Assembly (NCBI GenBank): GCA_035527535.1
Contig: DATLAK010000038.1
Span: forward strand, 1 to 39,737
Reading direction: 5' to 3'
DNA: 39,737 nucleotides
Source: Armatimonadota bacterium
GTDB lineage: Bacteria; Armatimonadota; Hebobacteria; GCA-020354555; CP070648
Made by a program: the position numbers and the translations under genes. The notes under the pieces were generated by a model. That model was not told the DNA's origin. It searched no databases and saw nothing but the letters and a program-made list of their open reading frames with translations. This document shows positions 25,135-35,159 of this stretch, one piece after another (position 1 is the first letter of the stretch; every line of letters begins with the position of its first letter).

Positions 25135-25566
25135 TCAGCGAGTGGAATCCGTCGGCTGCCTGTCGAGCGCCCTCGCGCAGGTCTCGGGTGCAATGCTCTC
25201 ACAATGTTCGCGGCACCAGCGCATTGGCAGGAACCAGCGAGGCTCCATCTCCGCGTGCTTCAGGACCTCATCACCCATAATGCGAGTCACGGTTGCCGGG
25301 GCGGAGCCGTCGAGGTTTTCGAAAACCCACATCTGCCAGTTTGGATCCTTGCGCGCCGCGTCGAACTCGTTCTTGGTCAGATAGCGGAAGCCGCCGACGC
25401 TCCTCACGGCCCCGCCCGCCCCCTTCACCTCGATGTGCAATTCATCATCCCCCCTCGTCGCTGTCAAGTCATAGCCCGGGCCGCCGGTCGAGACCTGCCA
25501 ACCGTCCGCCTTGAGTAACTCCGTTGCGAGCCGCATCGCGGCGTCCCGAATCTGCGTGGTTCTCAT
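25135..25566 (-). CDS. DUF3883 domain protein, PD-(D/E)XK nuclease-like
   Basis: A 143-residue protein that matches the DUF3883 family (C-terminal domain of plant NO VEIN proteins). The core GGPGYDLTATRGDDELHIEVKG gives a D33-x12-E46-V-K48 pattern like the PD-(D/E)XK nuclease active site, followed by the family's VGGFRYLTKNEFDAARKDP. Other DUF3883 proteins occur alone and as domains of restriction or defence-related proteins. I chose ATG 25566 because GAGGA lies 5-6 nt upstream. The gene is bracketed by perfect inverted copies of a 26-bp repeat (25095-25120 and 25755-25780) and sits between uvrA and uvrC. Whether it cuts DNA is unknown. Confidence 0.82.
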   Translation of the reverse strand: MRTTQIRDAAMRLATELLKADGWQVSTGGPGYDLTATRGDDELHIEVKGAGGAVRSVGGFRYLTKNEFDAARKDPNWQMWVFENLDGSAPATVTRIMGDEVLKHAEMEPRWFLPMRWCREHCESIAPETCARALDRQPTDSTR

Positions 25567-25862
25567 TCTGTTCCTCTTTGCTCGCCATCCCATTCATGCC
25601 CTGCTGTCCGCGGCGCGATGGTTCTCAGTCGGGAGGCGATCTCCTGCCCTGCGAGCGTAACGCCCTGGGGTCGGTCTCCTTATTGCTCACTGGCGTGGCT
25701 CCTCTCCGCGTCGTTTCGGCGCCGGCGCGGAGAGCTGACGCTCCGCTCGTTGATCACAGCCGAGGGCGGCTGTGCCACATCCTCCGGCGTCGGCGATGGC
25801 CTCTTCGCTTTCGCTCAGGATGACATCACTCGTCGCAGCCAGCGTCGAGGGACCCGCCAGGA
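25567..25862. other. Repeat-bearing intergenic region downstream of uvrA
   Basis: No gene is seen. It holds an inverted repeat with nine-base arms (CTCTCCGCG at 25702-25710, CGCGGAGAG at 25726-25734) and the 26-bp repeat at 25755-25780. Open frames across it encode Arg/Ser/Pro-rich nonsense. Either hairpin could terminate uvrA transcription. Confidence 0.6.
25755..25780 (+). repeat. 26-bp palindromic repeat, copy B
   Basis: The hairpin CACAGCCG-AGGG-CGGCTGTG (25755-25774) is followed by CCACAT. The 26 bases are the exact reverse complement of 25095-25120 and match the split copy inside ogt. It lies upstream of the DUF3883 gene. Confidence 0.85.
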
Positions 25863-28766
25863 TCAGCAAGCGGGCTGTGCCACACGGGACCGCGCGCGGC
25901 GCGGCTTGGGCTTCTTGGCGCCTTCGTCGTTGCCCCCCAACAGCGCGCGTAGGAACTGCCCGGTGTAGGAGTGCCCAACCTTTGCCACCTCCTCCGGCGT
26001 ACCGCGGGCGACGATCTCGCCGCCGGCGTCCCCGCCCTCAGGACCGAGGTCTATGATGTAGTCGGCGCACTTGATGACATCGAGGTTGTGCTCGATGACG
26101 ATGACCGTATTGCCGGCGTCCACCAGGCGGTTGAGCACCTCCAGCAGCTTCTCGATGTCGGCGAAATGAAGCCCGGTGGTGGGCTCGTCGAGGAGATAGA
26201 GGGTTCTGCCGGTGGCGCGGCGCGACAGTTCCGCCGCCAGCTTGACGCGCTGCGCCTCGCCGCCGGAGAGCGTGGTTGCGGGCTGGCCGAGGCGGATGTA
26301 GTCGAGGCCGACATCGTGGATGGTTTCCAGCTTGCGATGAATCGCCGGGATATTGCGGAAGAACTCGAGCGCCTCGGCGACGGTCATCTCCAGCACCTCG
26401 GCGATGCTGCGGCCCTTGTAGCGCACCTGCAGCGTCTCGCGGTTGTAGCGAGAGCCGCCGCACTCCTCGCACGGGACATAGACGTCGGGCAGGAAGACCA
26501 TCTCGATCTTGAGGATGCCGTCGCCGTGGCAGGCCTCGCAGCGCCCGCCCTTGACATTGAAGCTGAAGCGGCCGGGGCGGTACCCGCGCGCGCGCGCCTC
26601 CGGGGTCTGGGCGAAGAGCTCGCGGATGGCGGTGAAGGTGCCGATGTAGGTCGCGGGATTGCTGCGCGGAGAGCGGCCGATGGGCGACTGGTCTATGTCA
26701 ATCACCTTGTCCAACACGCGCATGTTCTCGATGCGGTCGTGCTTGCCCCACGAGGTGCGCGCCCCCTGCAGCGCGTGCGCCAGCCGCCGGTAGAGGATGT
26801 CCTCCATGACCGTGCTCTTGCCGGAGCCGCTGACGCCGCTGAGACACACGAACACGCCCAGCGGGATCGGGATGTCCACGCCCTTGAGGTTGTGCTCGCG
26901 GGCGTTGCGGATGACCAGCCAGGAGCTGTCGGCGCCGAGTGGCGCGCGGGGCGCGCGGCGGCGGCTGGGCATGGGGATGCGGCGCTCGCCGCTGAGGTAC
27001 TTGCCGGTGACCGAAGCGCGCTGCTTGACCAGGTCCCGCACCTTGCCGGTGGCGACCACTTCGCCGCCGCGCTCGCCGGCGCCGGGGCCGATGTCAATGA
27101 TGTAGTCGGCGCTGCGAATGGTGGCCTCGTCGTGCTCGACGACGAGGATGGTGTTGCCGAGGTCGCGTAGCGCTTCGAGGGTGGCGAGCAGGCGGCGGTT
27201 GTCGCGCTGGTGGAGGCCGACGCTGGGTTCGTCCAGGATATAGAGCACGCCGGTGAGGCCGGAGCCGATCTGGGTAGCGAGGCGGATGCGCTGCGCCTCG
27301 CCTCCGGCCAGGGTCGCCGCCGTGCGGTCGAGAGTCAGGTAGTCCAGCCCGACGTTGAGCAGGAAATCGAGGCGGGCGCGGATCTCCTTGAGCACCTGGC
27401 GCGCGATGAGCTGCTGACGCTGGTCGAGGGCGAGCTGGGCGAAGAACTCGGCGGCGGCGCGCACCGACAGCACGGCGACGTCGGCGATGTTGCTGCCATT
27501 GATGCGCACCGCGAGGCTCTCCGGCTTGAGGCGGGCGCCGCCGCAGGCGGGGCACGGCTGGATGCTCATGTAGTTCTCCAGCTCGCTGCGGCGGTAGTCG
27601 GAATCGGTTTGCTCGTAGTCCTGCATCAGGTGGTAGAGCAGGCCCCGGAACGCCGTATCGTACACGCGCGGGCGACCGCCGCGGCCGCGGAAACGCACGC
27701 GCACGCGCTCGCCGGTGCCCTCCAGCAGCTTGTCGAGCTTGGCCTTGGAGATGCGGCTCAGCGGTGTCTGCGGGTCAATGCCGTACGCCTGCGCGGCCGC
27801 CCGCAGCAGCGAACTGAAATAGCGCGAGACGTCGCTCGCCCAAGGCAGCACCGCTCCCTCAGCCAGGCTCAGGGAGCGGTCGGGGATGATCAGGTCCTGG
27901 TCGAACTCGCGGCGCGTCCCCAGGCCGGTGCAGGCGGGGCAAGCGCCGTAGGGGCTATTGAAGCTGAACATGCGCGGCTCCAGCTCGGGGAAGCTGCGGT
28001 CGCAGCGCAGGCACGCCCCGTGCTCGCTGAAGTCAATCTGCTCGCCGTCAACCACTTGCACCGCGGCGACGCCGCCGCCGATCTTGAGCGCGGTCGCCAT
28101 CGAGTCGGTCAGGCGCTGGCGCAAGCCGGGGCGCACCACCAGCCGGTCCACCACCACCTCGATCGTGTGCTGCTTGTAGCGCGCGAGCTTGATGTCCTCC
28201 GACAGCTCGCGCACTTCGCCGTCCACCCGCACGCGCACGAAGCCCTGCTTGGCGATGTCGTCGAGCACCGCGCGGTACTCGCCCTTGCGCCCGCGCACCA
28301 CCGGCCCCAGCAGCAGGAGGCGCGTGCCCTCGGGCAGCGTCTCCACCGCGTCCACGATCTGCGCCAGCGACTGGCGGGCGATCTTCTGCCCGCACTGCGG
28401 GCAGTGGGGGGTGCCGATGCGCGCGAACAGCAGGCGCAGGTGGTCGTAGATCTCGGTCACCGTTCCCACCGTCGAGCGTGGGTTGTGGGTCGCCGATTTC
28501 TGGTCAATCGAAACCGCCGGCGACAGCCCGTCAATGGTATCCACGTCGGGCTTGTCCATCTGTCCCAGGAACTGGCGGGCGTAGGAGGACAGGCTCTCGA
28601 CGTAGCGGCGCTGCCCCTCGGCGTAGATGGTATCGAACGCGAGCGAGGATTTCCCCGAGCCCGACAAGCCGGTGATGACCACCAGCTTATGGCGGGGGAT
28701 CTCGACGGTGATGTTCTTCAGGTTATGCTGCCGCGCCCCGCGGACGATGATCTTGTCGAGCGACAT
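25863..28766 (-). CDS. uvrA: Excinuclease ABC subunit A
   Basis: A 967-residue UvrA, the damage-sensing ABC-type ATPase of nucleotide-excision repair, which loads UvrB at lesions. There are two nucleotide-binding halves: Walker A1 GLSGSGKS (33-40) and a second GVSGSGKS, with signatures [12 protein letters not shown] and [12 protein letters not shown], and Walker [13 protein letters not shown] and [12 protein letters not shown]. Zinc-binding clusters include [13 protein letters not shown] and the CEACHGDG to CEECGG module. The tail after [10 protein letters not shown] is basic and ends RVAQPAC, where the last codons match half of the palindromic repeat found nearby. ATG 28766 starts the family's usual [16 protein letters not shown]. 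Confidence 0.97.
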   Translation of the reverse strand: MSLDKIIVRGARQHNLKNITVEIPRHKLVVITGLSGSGKSSLAFDTIYAEGQRRYVESLSSYARQFLGQMDKPDVDTIDGLSPAVSIDQKSATHNPRSTVGTVTEIYDHLRLLFARIGTPHCPQCGQKIARQSLAQIVDAVETLPEGTRLLLLGPVVRGRKGEYRAVLDDIAKQGFVRVRVDGEVRELSEDIKLARYKQHTIEVVVDRLVVRPGLRQRLTDSMATALKIGGGVAAVQVVDGEQIDFSEHGACLRCDRSFPELEPRMFSFNSPYGACPACTGLGTRREFDQDLIIPDRSLSLAEGAVLPWASDVSRYFSSLLRAAAQAYGIDPQTPLSRISKAKLDKLLEGTGERVRVRFRGRGGRPRVYDTAFRGLLYHLMQDYEQTDSDYRRSELENYMSIQPCPACGGARLKPESLAVRINGSNIADVAVLSVRAAAEFFAQLALDQRQQLIARQVLKEIRARLDFLLNVGLDYLTLDRTAATLAGGEAQRIRLATQIGSGLTGVLYILDEPSVGLHQRDNRRLLATLEALRDLGNTILVVEHDEATIRSADYIIDIGPGAGERGGEVVATGKVRDLVKQRASVTGKYLSGERRIPMPSRRRAPRAPLGADSSWLVIRNAREHNLKGVDIPIPLGVFVCLSGVSGSGKSTVMEDILYRRLAHALQGARTSWGKHDRIENMRVLDKVIDIDQSPIGRSPRSNPATYIGTFTAIRELFAQTPEARARGYRPGRFSFNVKGGRCEACHGDGILKIEMVFLPDVYVPCEECGGSRYNRETLQVRYKGRSIAEVLEMTVAEALEFFRNIPAIHRKLETIHDVGLDYIRLGQPATTLSGGEAQRVKLAAELSRRATGRTLYLLDEPTTGLHFADIEKLLEVLNRLVDAGNTVIVIEHNLDVIKCADYIIDLGPEGGDAGGEIVARGTPEEVAKVGHSYTGQFLRALLGGNDEGAKKPKPRRARSRVAQPAC

Positions 28767-28787
28767 TCTCGCACCCAGCCGTCGTGG

Positions 28788-29579
28788 CTACGCACATGCT
28801 AGCGCGTCCACAAGTGGCTTGAATTCGCTGCAGGCCCTGTACCTTTCGATATCAAACGTAGTCGGGCACCGGGCGCGCATTTCCACCCCATGAGGTAAGA
28901 AGGACTCGAACAGGGTCTGGGGCCTTCTGAGCTCAAGTATCTGCTGGGCCTCCGTGGGATACATATGACGGCCCCTAAGCCGCTTGGCACCGCCGGCCAT
29001 TGGGTAGTCGGTGCCGTAACAGACGAACCGATCGGGCAGAATCATGCCGAAGTTCGGGCGTTGGTGAAGCTCAACGCTGGCGACGGCCTGTTGCAACCAT
29101 TGCGCTATCTTCGCCGACCTGTTTGCGGTCGTGACCGCAAAGACAACGCCCAGTGGGCGATTGTCGCCAAAGCCGGTCTTGTCCCTGTCCTCCGCGTATT
29201 CACCTTGGTAGGCTTCCATAGACCGAACGCGCCTTATCTTCCCGACGTCTTCTCTCATGCCCTTTTCAGTGAGGGTCGTCTTGACCTCGATAACTGCCAA
29301 GACGCCCTCGATGGGGAAAAAGCCAACCATCGGGAACGGACCGGATTTCCGTGGGTCATAGATTACCACATCGCATTCGCGGCTGAACTTTGCGGCGCCG
29401 AAGGACGTTATTGCGCGACCTGAGGATATCTCGTACTGCTCGGGGACGAGACCGCGCAAGTAGTGACGCACGGCCGCCTCGATAGCCGACCCCTTGAGGT
29501 TACTACCAACGTCTTGGGGCGGCGTTATGTCACGGAGCGCCTGACAAAGCTGTGTGAGTTCGTTGAACTCAATAGCCAT
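28788..29579 (-). CDS. DUF6602 protein, PD-(D/E)XK-like
   Basis: A 263-residue protein resembling the DUF6602 family. A PD-(D/E)XK-like active site can be read as E34 (in [11 protein letters not shown]), D70 (ECDVVIYD) and E98-V-K100 (AVIEVKTTL). Between them is the family-like [14 protein letters not shown] block. The rest has no feature I recognise. AGGAG lies 6 nt before ATG 29579. It follows the protease-TPR gene by 34 nt in the same direction, so the two form a pair. The DNA is lower in GC than uvrA or uvrB (52-58% in lines I counted by hand, against 77% in one uvrA line), which suggests transfer. Nuclease activity and a defence role are inference. Confidence 0.72.
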   Translation of the reverse strand: MAIEFNELTQLCQALRDITPPQDVGSNLKGSAIEAAVRHYLRGLVPEQYEISSGRAITSFGAAKFSRECDVVIYDPRKSGPFPMVGFFPIEGVLAVIEVKTTLTEKGMREDVGKIRRVRSMEAYQGEYAEDRDKTGFGDNRPLGVVFAVTTANRSAKIAQWLQQAVASVELHQRPNFGMILPDRFVCYGTDYPMAGGAKRLRGRHMYPTEAQQILELRRPQTLFESFLPHGVEMRARCPTTFDIERYRACSEFKPLVDALACA

Positions 29580-29613
29580 TCTTGCTCCTGTTACCGGACC
29601 CCTCGGTGCGCAG

Positions 29614-30753
29614 TCACGTCCGATCCAGCAATTGGAACAACTGGCCCGCGAGGTCGGGGCTGAGGCCCTTGAGTATTCTGAGTTCGTCGTGTGCCGCTCT
29701 GCGGCAATCTACTTTCGTCGCGGGGTTGTTCCAGTAGTCCATCAGTCCCAGGTAGCTCAGCGCCAGGTGGAAGTGGGCCTCAGCGAAGTCCGGCTTGAGA
29801 CGAATGGCTTCCTTGAAGGCGTCTACGGCTTTCTCACGTGCGCGCAGGCGCGCGTAGACCACGCCCAGCCAGAAGTGTGCATCAGCAAAGCCCGGCCCTA
29901 GGCGAATAGCTTGCTTGAAGGCGCGCACCGCGTCGTGCCAGAGGCCCAGAGAATGAAGACAACAGCCGGCCTGTAACCAAGCGTCAAGATATTCGGGGCG
30001 CTCTTCCAGGGCTCTGCGAAAGAGCGCCAGCGCCTGCTCGAGCTGGCCCCGTGCTCGGGGTGCGTTGTAGTTTTCCGGCAACGCCGCCAGGCCCTGCTGG
30101 TACAGCGATTGGGCGCTTCCGGCGAGCGATGGAGGCGCGACTCTTGCGGGCGGCTTACGGGCTGCTTTCGTCAGTGGTGCTACGCGACCGATGTCCTTCA
30201 GTCTCGGCTTCACGTCGTTGATGGGAACGGCGAAGTTGAGGTTTTGCCCCTCCGTCATGTGAAAGGTGGCAACGCCAATGACCTCTCCCCGCAGATTCAT
30301 CACAGGCCCGCCGCTGCTTCCAGGTGAGATCGGAGCCGTGATCTGCAAGCGCCGGCCGCCTTCAGGAGCCTCACGAACCGCGCTAACCATACCCTCCGAG
30401 GCCGTCTGCTCAAGGCCAAGAGGCGCCCCAAGGGTCAGCACGCCGTCTCCCTGCCGAACCTGGTCCGAGTCGCCCAGTGGCGCGGTTGGCAGATCCTTGC
30501 CCTCCACCTTGAGCACCGCGAAATCCGCCTCGGTGTCCCGGGCCAGAAGTCCCTCCACCTCGAAATACGCGCCAATTGGGAGCGTCACCCGCGCAGCCGC
30601 GGCTCCGGCGATAACGTGGCACGCCGTGACCACCATCCCGTCGGGGGCGACGATCACGCCGCTTCCCTGGGTTGTCTGCTCGCCTTTCTCGTTGAAGCAG
30701 ACCACCGTTACCACGGCCGGGCTTACTTGCGACAGCGCATCCCTTGTGTGCAT
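29614..30753 (-). CDS. Trypsin-like (S1C) serine protease with TPR repeats
   Basis: A 379-residue protein with an N-terminal chymotrypsin-fold protease and C-terminal TPR repeats. The catalytic triad is visible as H46 (VVTACHVIAG), D77 (DTEADFAVLKV) and S147 (SPGSSGGPV), with the DegP/HtrA-like GVATF and NFAVP segments after it. TPR-like helices run from about 217 to 345 (ALALFRRALEERPEYLDAWL, AVRAFKQAIRLGPGFADAHF and a third FKEAIRLKPDFAEAHF). There is no signal peptide or PDZ domain, so unlike DegP it is probably cytoplasmic. GGAGG lies 5 nt before ATG 30753. It leads the two-gene unit with the DUF6602 gene. It could be a stress protease or a conflict-system effector. Confidence 0.85.
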   Translation of the reverse strand: MHTRDALSQVSPAVVTVVCFNEKGEQTTQGSGVIVAPDGMVVTACHVIAGAAAARVTLPIGAYFEVEGLLARDTEADFAVLKVEGKDLPTAPLGDSDQVRQGDGVLTLGAPLGLEQTASEGMVSAVREAPEGGRRLQITAPISPGSSGGPVMNLRGEVIGVATFHMTEGQNLNFAVPINDVKPRLKDIGRVAPLTKAARKPPARVAPPSLAGSAQSLYQQGLAALPENYNAPRARGQLEQALALFRRALEERPEYLDAWLQAGCCLHSLGLWHDAVRAFKQAIRLGPGFADAHFWLGVVYARLRAREKAVDAFKEAIRLKPDFAEAHFHLALSYLGLMDYWNNPATKVDCRRAAHDELRILKGLSPDLAGQLFQLLDRT

Positions 30754-30827
30754 GCACCCCTCCGTGCTCGGCTTCCTTGCGGCCTCACTACTATCTTATC
30801 CGATGCCATGAGGGTTCCGTCATGATC

Positions 30828-30914
30828 CGCAGATTGCGCCGCGCAGGGAGCTCAGCGGCACAGCGTGCTGTGCCGAATCGGGAGGGCGCGGCATGCCGCG
30901 CCCCACAATCTGCG
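30828..30914. repeat. 87-bp composite palindromic element
   Basis: Nine-base inverted arms (CGCAGATTG at 30828-30836, CAATCTGCG at 30906-30914) enclose two perfect palindromic units. The first is CGGCACAGC-GT-GCTGTGCCG (30856-30875). The second is GGGCGCGGCATGCCGCGCCC (30884-30903). The first shares its GGCACAGC core with the 26-bp family, the second is a variant of the 25-bp family. It lies in the 188-nt gap between the protease gene start and the uvrB stop and looks like a small non-autonomous element. Confidence 0.65.
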
Positions 30915-30941
30915 AAATCCGCGCAACCCGCGGATGGTCCT

Positions 30942-32975
<2,034 letters not shown>

Positions 32976-32997
32976 CGCCGGGCGCGGTCCTCGACTA

Positions 32998-33006
32998 ATT
33001 ATAGCA
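32998..33006 (-). promoter_or_regulatory. Extended -10 promoter for uvrB
   Basis: TGCTATAAT reads on the minus strand, an exact extended -10 element (TGnTATAAT), in otherwise very GC-rich DNA 22 nt upstream of the uvrB ATG. No good -35 is present at 17 nt, which is normal for extended -10 promoters; TTGCTC lies 21 nt away. A leader of about 15 nt is expected. Confidence 0.6.
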
Positions 33007-33134
33007 GGAACGCGGGGGCCCGGGGAGCAACCGGCGTGCAGCGGCCGGGGCGAACTTCGATGTGGTGGCGATGGCCGCCTCCGCCGGCGGGCAGAACGGT
33101 GATGGCTGCCGGCCGCGGTCGTCCACTGGCGGGA

Positions 33135-35123
33135 TCACAAACCCAGGGGAGCGAGCTCGATCCAGACCGTCTTGCCGCCGCCGTAGCCGTACCCGTAGCT
33201 GCCCGAGCCGTAGTTGCCGGTCGGCGAGTAGCACAGCAGCAGCTCGTACGGGCCGAGCGCGCGGCCGACGGCGACGCGCGAGTTGAGCGATTCGGAGGTG
33301 CTGAATCGCGCGTAGCTGCCGCGCAGGTCGAGGCGCCAGGGGAACTGGCCTTGGCGTTCCGGCAGCGGGAGCCGATAGCTGATGCTGCCGGAAGCGAACA
33401 CGCTGTCGCGGTCGAGGTCGTAGCTGCCGTATCCGGAGGCGCTCCACAGCAGGCCTTGGCTGAGGTAGGCGTTGAGGCTGATCTGCTGGCGCCCGTAGGA
33501 GTCGTAGTAGCCGCCGCGCGAGAGGTTGTAGTTGTAGGACAGCGACATGCTGCCGAGGCCGCCCAGCACCTGGCGCAGCACCGCCCGCGCGTCGAAGGTG
33601 CTGCGCAGCCCGCCGATCTGCGCCCATTGGTACTGCTGCGCGAGGTCGAGGGTCGCGGAGGTGCGCTTGCTCATCTCCCACGCCGGCGGCGCGAGACCCA
33701 CCCCGGCGCCCGCGCAGATGCCCCCGCCGTAGCTCGTCTGGCCGCCGCCGTAGCCTAAGTTGCCGGTCACGTCGTAGCCGACGCCGCTGTGGCCGAGCTC
33801 GCGATTCCGCCAGCGCATGTTGGCGTCCAGCGACCAGTTGGCGGAGCCGCCGAAGGAGTTGCTGAGCGCGATGACATCGAGGTCGGCGTCCGACAGGCGG
33901 CGCGAGTAGAGGGCGCGGGCGGTAAGGGACCCGGGGTAATCGGGGCTGAAGCGATAGTAGTTGACGGCCATGCTGGCCCTGCCGGCAGCGCCGAGATCGA
34001 GGCGGTGATCGAGGCGCACGCTGCGCGTGCTCTCGGTGACGTCGTCAACCGTGAGCGTCCCCGTGGAGCGGGGTCCCAGGCGATATTGCTCCTGCGCCCC
34101 GAGTGACCAGCCGGTGCCGCCGTAGCCATAGCTGCCGCTGGCGCGGTGGCGCAGATGGAGCGACCCCGCGTGGCTGCGGTCGGCCGCGTAATAGAAAGGC
34201 AGATCCAGGTTCACCCCTCCGTTGGAGCTGAAGCTGAGGACCTGGTTGAGCAGGCTGCGCTGGCCGCTCAGGGGAGCAACGTAGTAGGGGAGCGACACAA
34301 TGCGCCGGTTGCCGACATAGACGGTGGCGTCGGTGAACTGGATGCGTTCGCGGGGGAAGACGATCGCATCGCGGGCGACGATCCAGGTGCTGGTGTCGCC
34401 GGTATCGAGGGGGGTGAAATCGGCGCCGGAGGACGCGTCCTGGGTGGTGGATTCGAGATCGTCGGCCTGGAAGGAGATGCGCTCCACCGTGTCGCGCGCC
34501 CGCAGTATGCTGCCGCGTCCGCTCGACACCCGGTAGAACAGGCGGTCGCCCTCGATGATCGCGTCGCCGCCGCACACGCGCACGTCGTGCTGTGCCCGCA
34601 GCACCCCGCGGCCCACTTCGTACTGGATATTGCCCGCTTCGACCACCAGCTTGCCCTGTTCGGCGCGGGCGCTGTCAGCGGCGGTGATGCAGTCGTAGTC
34701 GGCGCTGTAGGCGACGTAGCCGGCGGCGATCCTGATCATCGGCGCGTCGGTGGTCTGGGCCCGGGGCGCGCTCCCCCGGAACTCGACGACGACGGCCTCC
34801 CGCTGCCCCGCGACCACTACCGACACCTCGGCGGTGCCCGGGGTGGCGCTGCGCAACTCGGTGCGGACGATGCCCGCGGAGGTCATGGCGGTCTGGGGCT
34901 CAACCGTGCCCAGGGTGGTGACGAAGGCAACCTCGGTGCCGTCGGGGGCGGGGGCGCCGAGGTCATCGCTGACGCTGACGGTGACGGCGCAGGGGTCGCT
35001 GCCGGCGGACAGCCGCGGCGGCTGCGCCCGGACGTCAATGCGGTAGCCGGCGCCCATGGCGGCCGGCGCCAGCGCCGCCAGCACTACCGCCCACAGGTAT
35101 GGGACTGCCCTGCTCATTGGCAT
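33135..35123 (-). CDS. Ig-like plus OstA/LptD-like outer-membrane barrel protein
   Basis: A 662-residue exported protein. A signal peptide (cleavage probably after AAMG, residue 24) is followed by a bacterial Ig-like fold of the invasin type (about 25-115, VTVSVSDDLGAPAPDGTEVAF). An OstA/LptA-like region follows (about 130-300), with GKLVVEAGNIQYEVGRGVLRA and GDRLFYRVSSGRGSILRA. Residues 300-662 alternate polar and aromatic residues with Tyr/Gly-rich strands, as in an LptD-type outer-membrane barrel, ending in WIELAPLGL. LptD assembles LPS in the outer membrane; this protein may be a divergent LptD or a related exporter. The N-terminal Ig domain is unusual. It is downstream of the subtilase gene in the same direction after 36 nt. 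Confidence 0.75.
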   Translation of the reverse strand: MPMSRAVPYLWAVVLAALAPAAMGAGYRIDVRAQPPRLSAGSDPCAVTVSVSDDLGAPAPDGTEVAFVTTLGTVEPQTAMTSAGIVRTELRSATPGTAEVSVVVAGQREAVVVEFRGSAPRAQTTDAPMIRIAAGYVAYSADYDCITAADSARAEQGKLVVEAGNIQYEVGRGVLRAQHDVRVCGGDAIIEGDRLFYRVSSGRGSILRARDTVERISFQADDLESTTQDASSGADFTPLDTGDTSTWIVARDAIVFPRERIQFTDATVYVGNRRIVSLPYYVAPLSGQRSLLNQVLSFSSNGGVNLDLPFYYAADRSHAGSLHLRHRASGSYGYGGTGWSLGAQEQYRLGPRSTGTLTVDDVTESTRSVRLDHRLDLGAAGRASMAVNYYRFSPDYPGSLTARALYSRRLSDADLDVIALSNSFGGSANWSLDANMRWRNRELGHSGVGYDVTGNLGYGGGQTSYGGGICAGAGVGLAPPAWEMSKRTSATLDLAQQYQWAQIGGLRSTFDARAVLRQVLGGLGSMSLSYNYNLSRGGYYDSYGRQQISLNAYLSQGLLWSASGYGSYDLDRDSVFASGSISYRLPLPERQGQFPWRLDLRGSYARFSTSESLNSRVAVGRALGPYELLLCYSPTGNYGSGSYGYGYGGGKTVWIELAPLGL

Positions 35124-35159
35124 CGTCAGGCAGCCGCGCCACGAAACGATGCGGCCAGC

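Noticed and set aside
25095-25780. CRISPR array
   Set aside because: Only two copies in inverted orientation, 634 nt apart, with a gene between them; no regular direct repeats.
25524-25823. A 99-codon plus-strand frame in the repeat-bearing gap
   Set aside because: Crosses both hairpins and overlaps the DUF3883 start; composition looks random.
27210-28802. A 530-codon plus-strand frame opposite uvrA
   Set aside because: Antisense shadow; uvrA is unambiguous.
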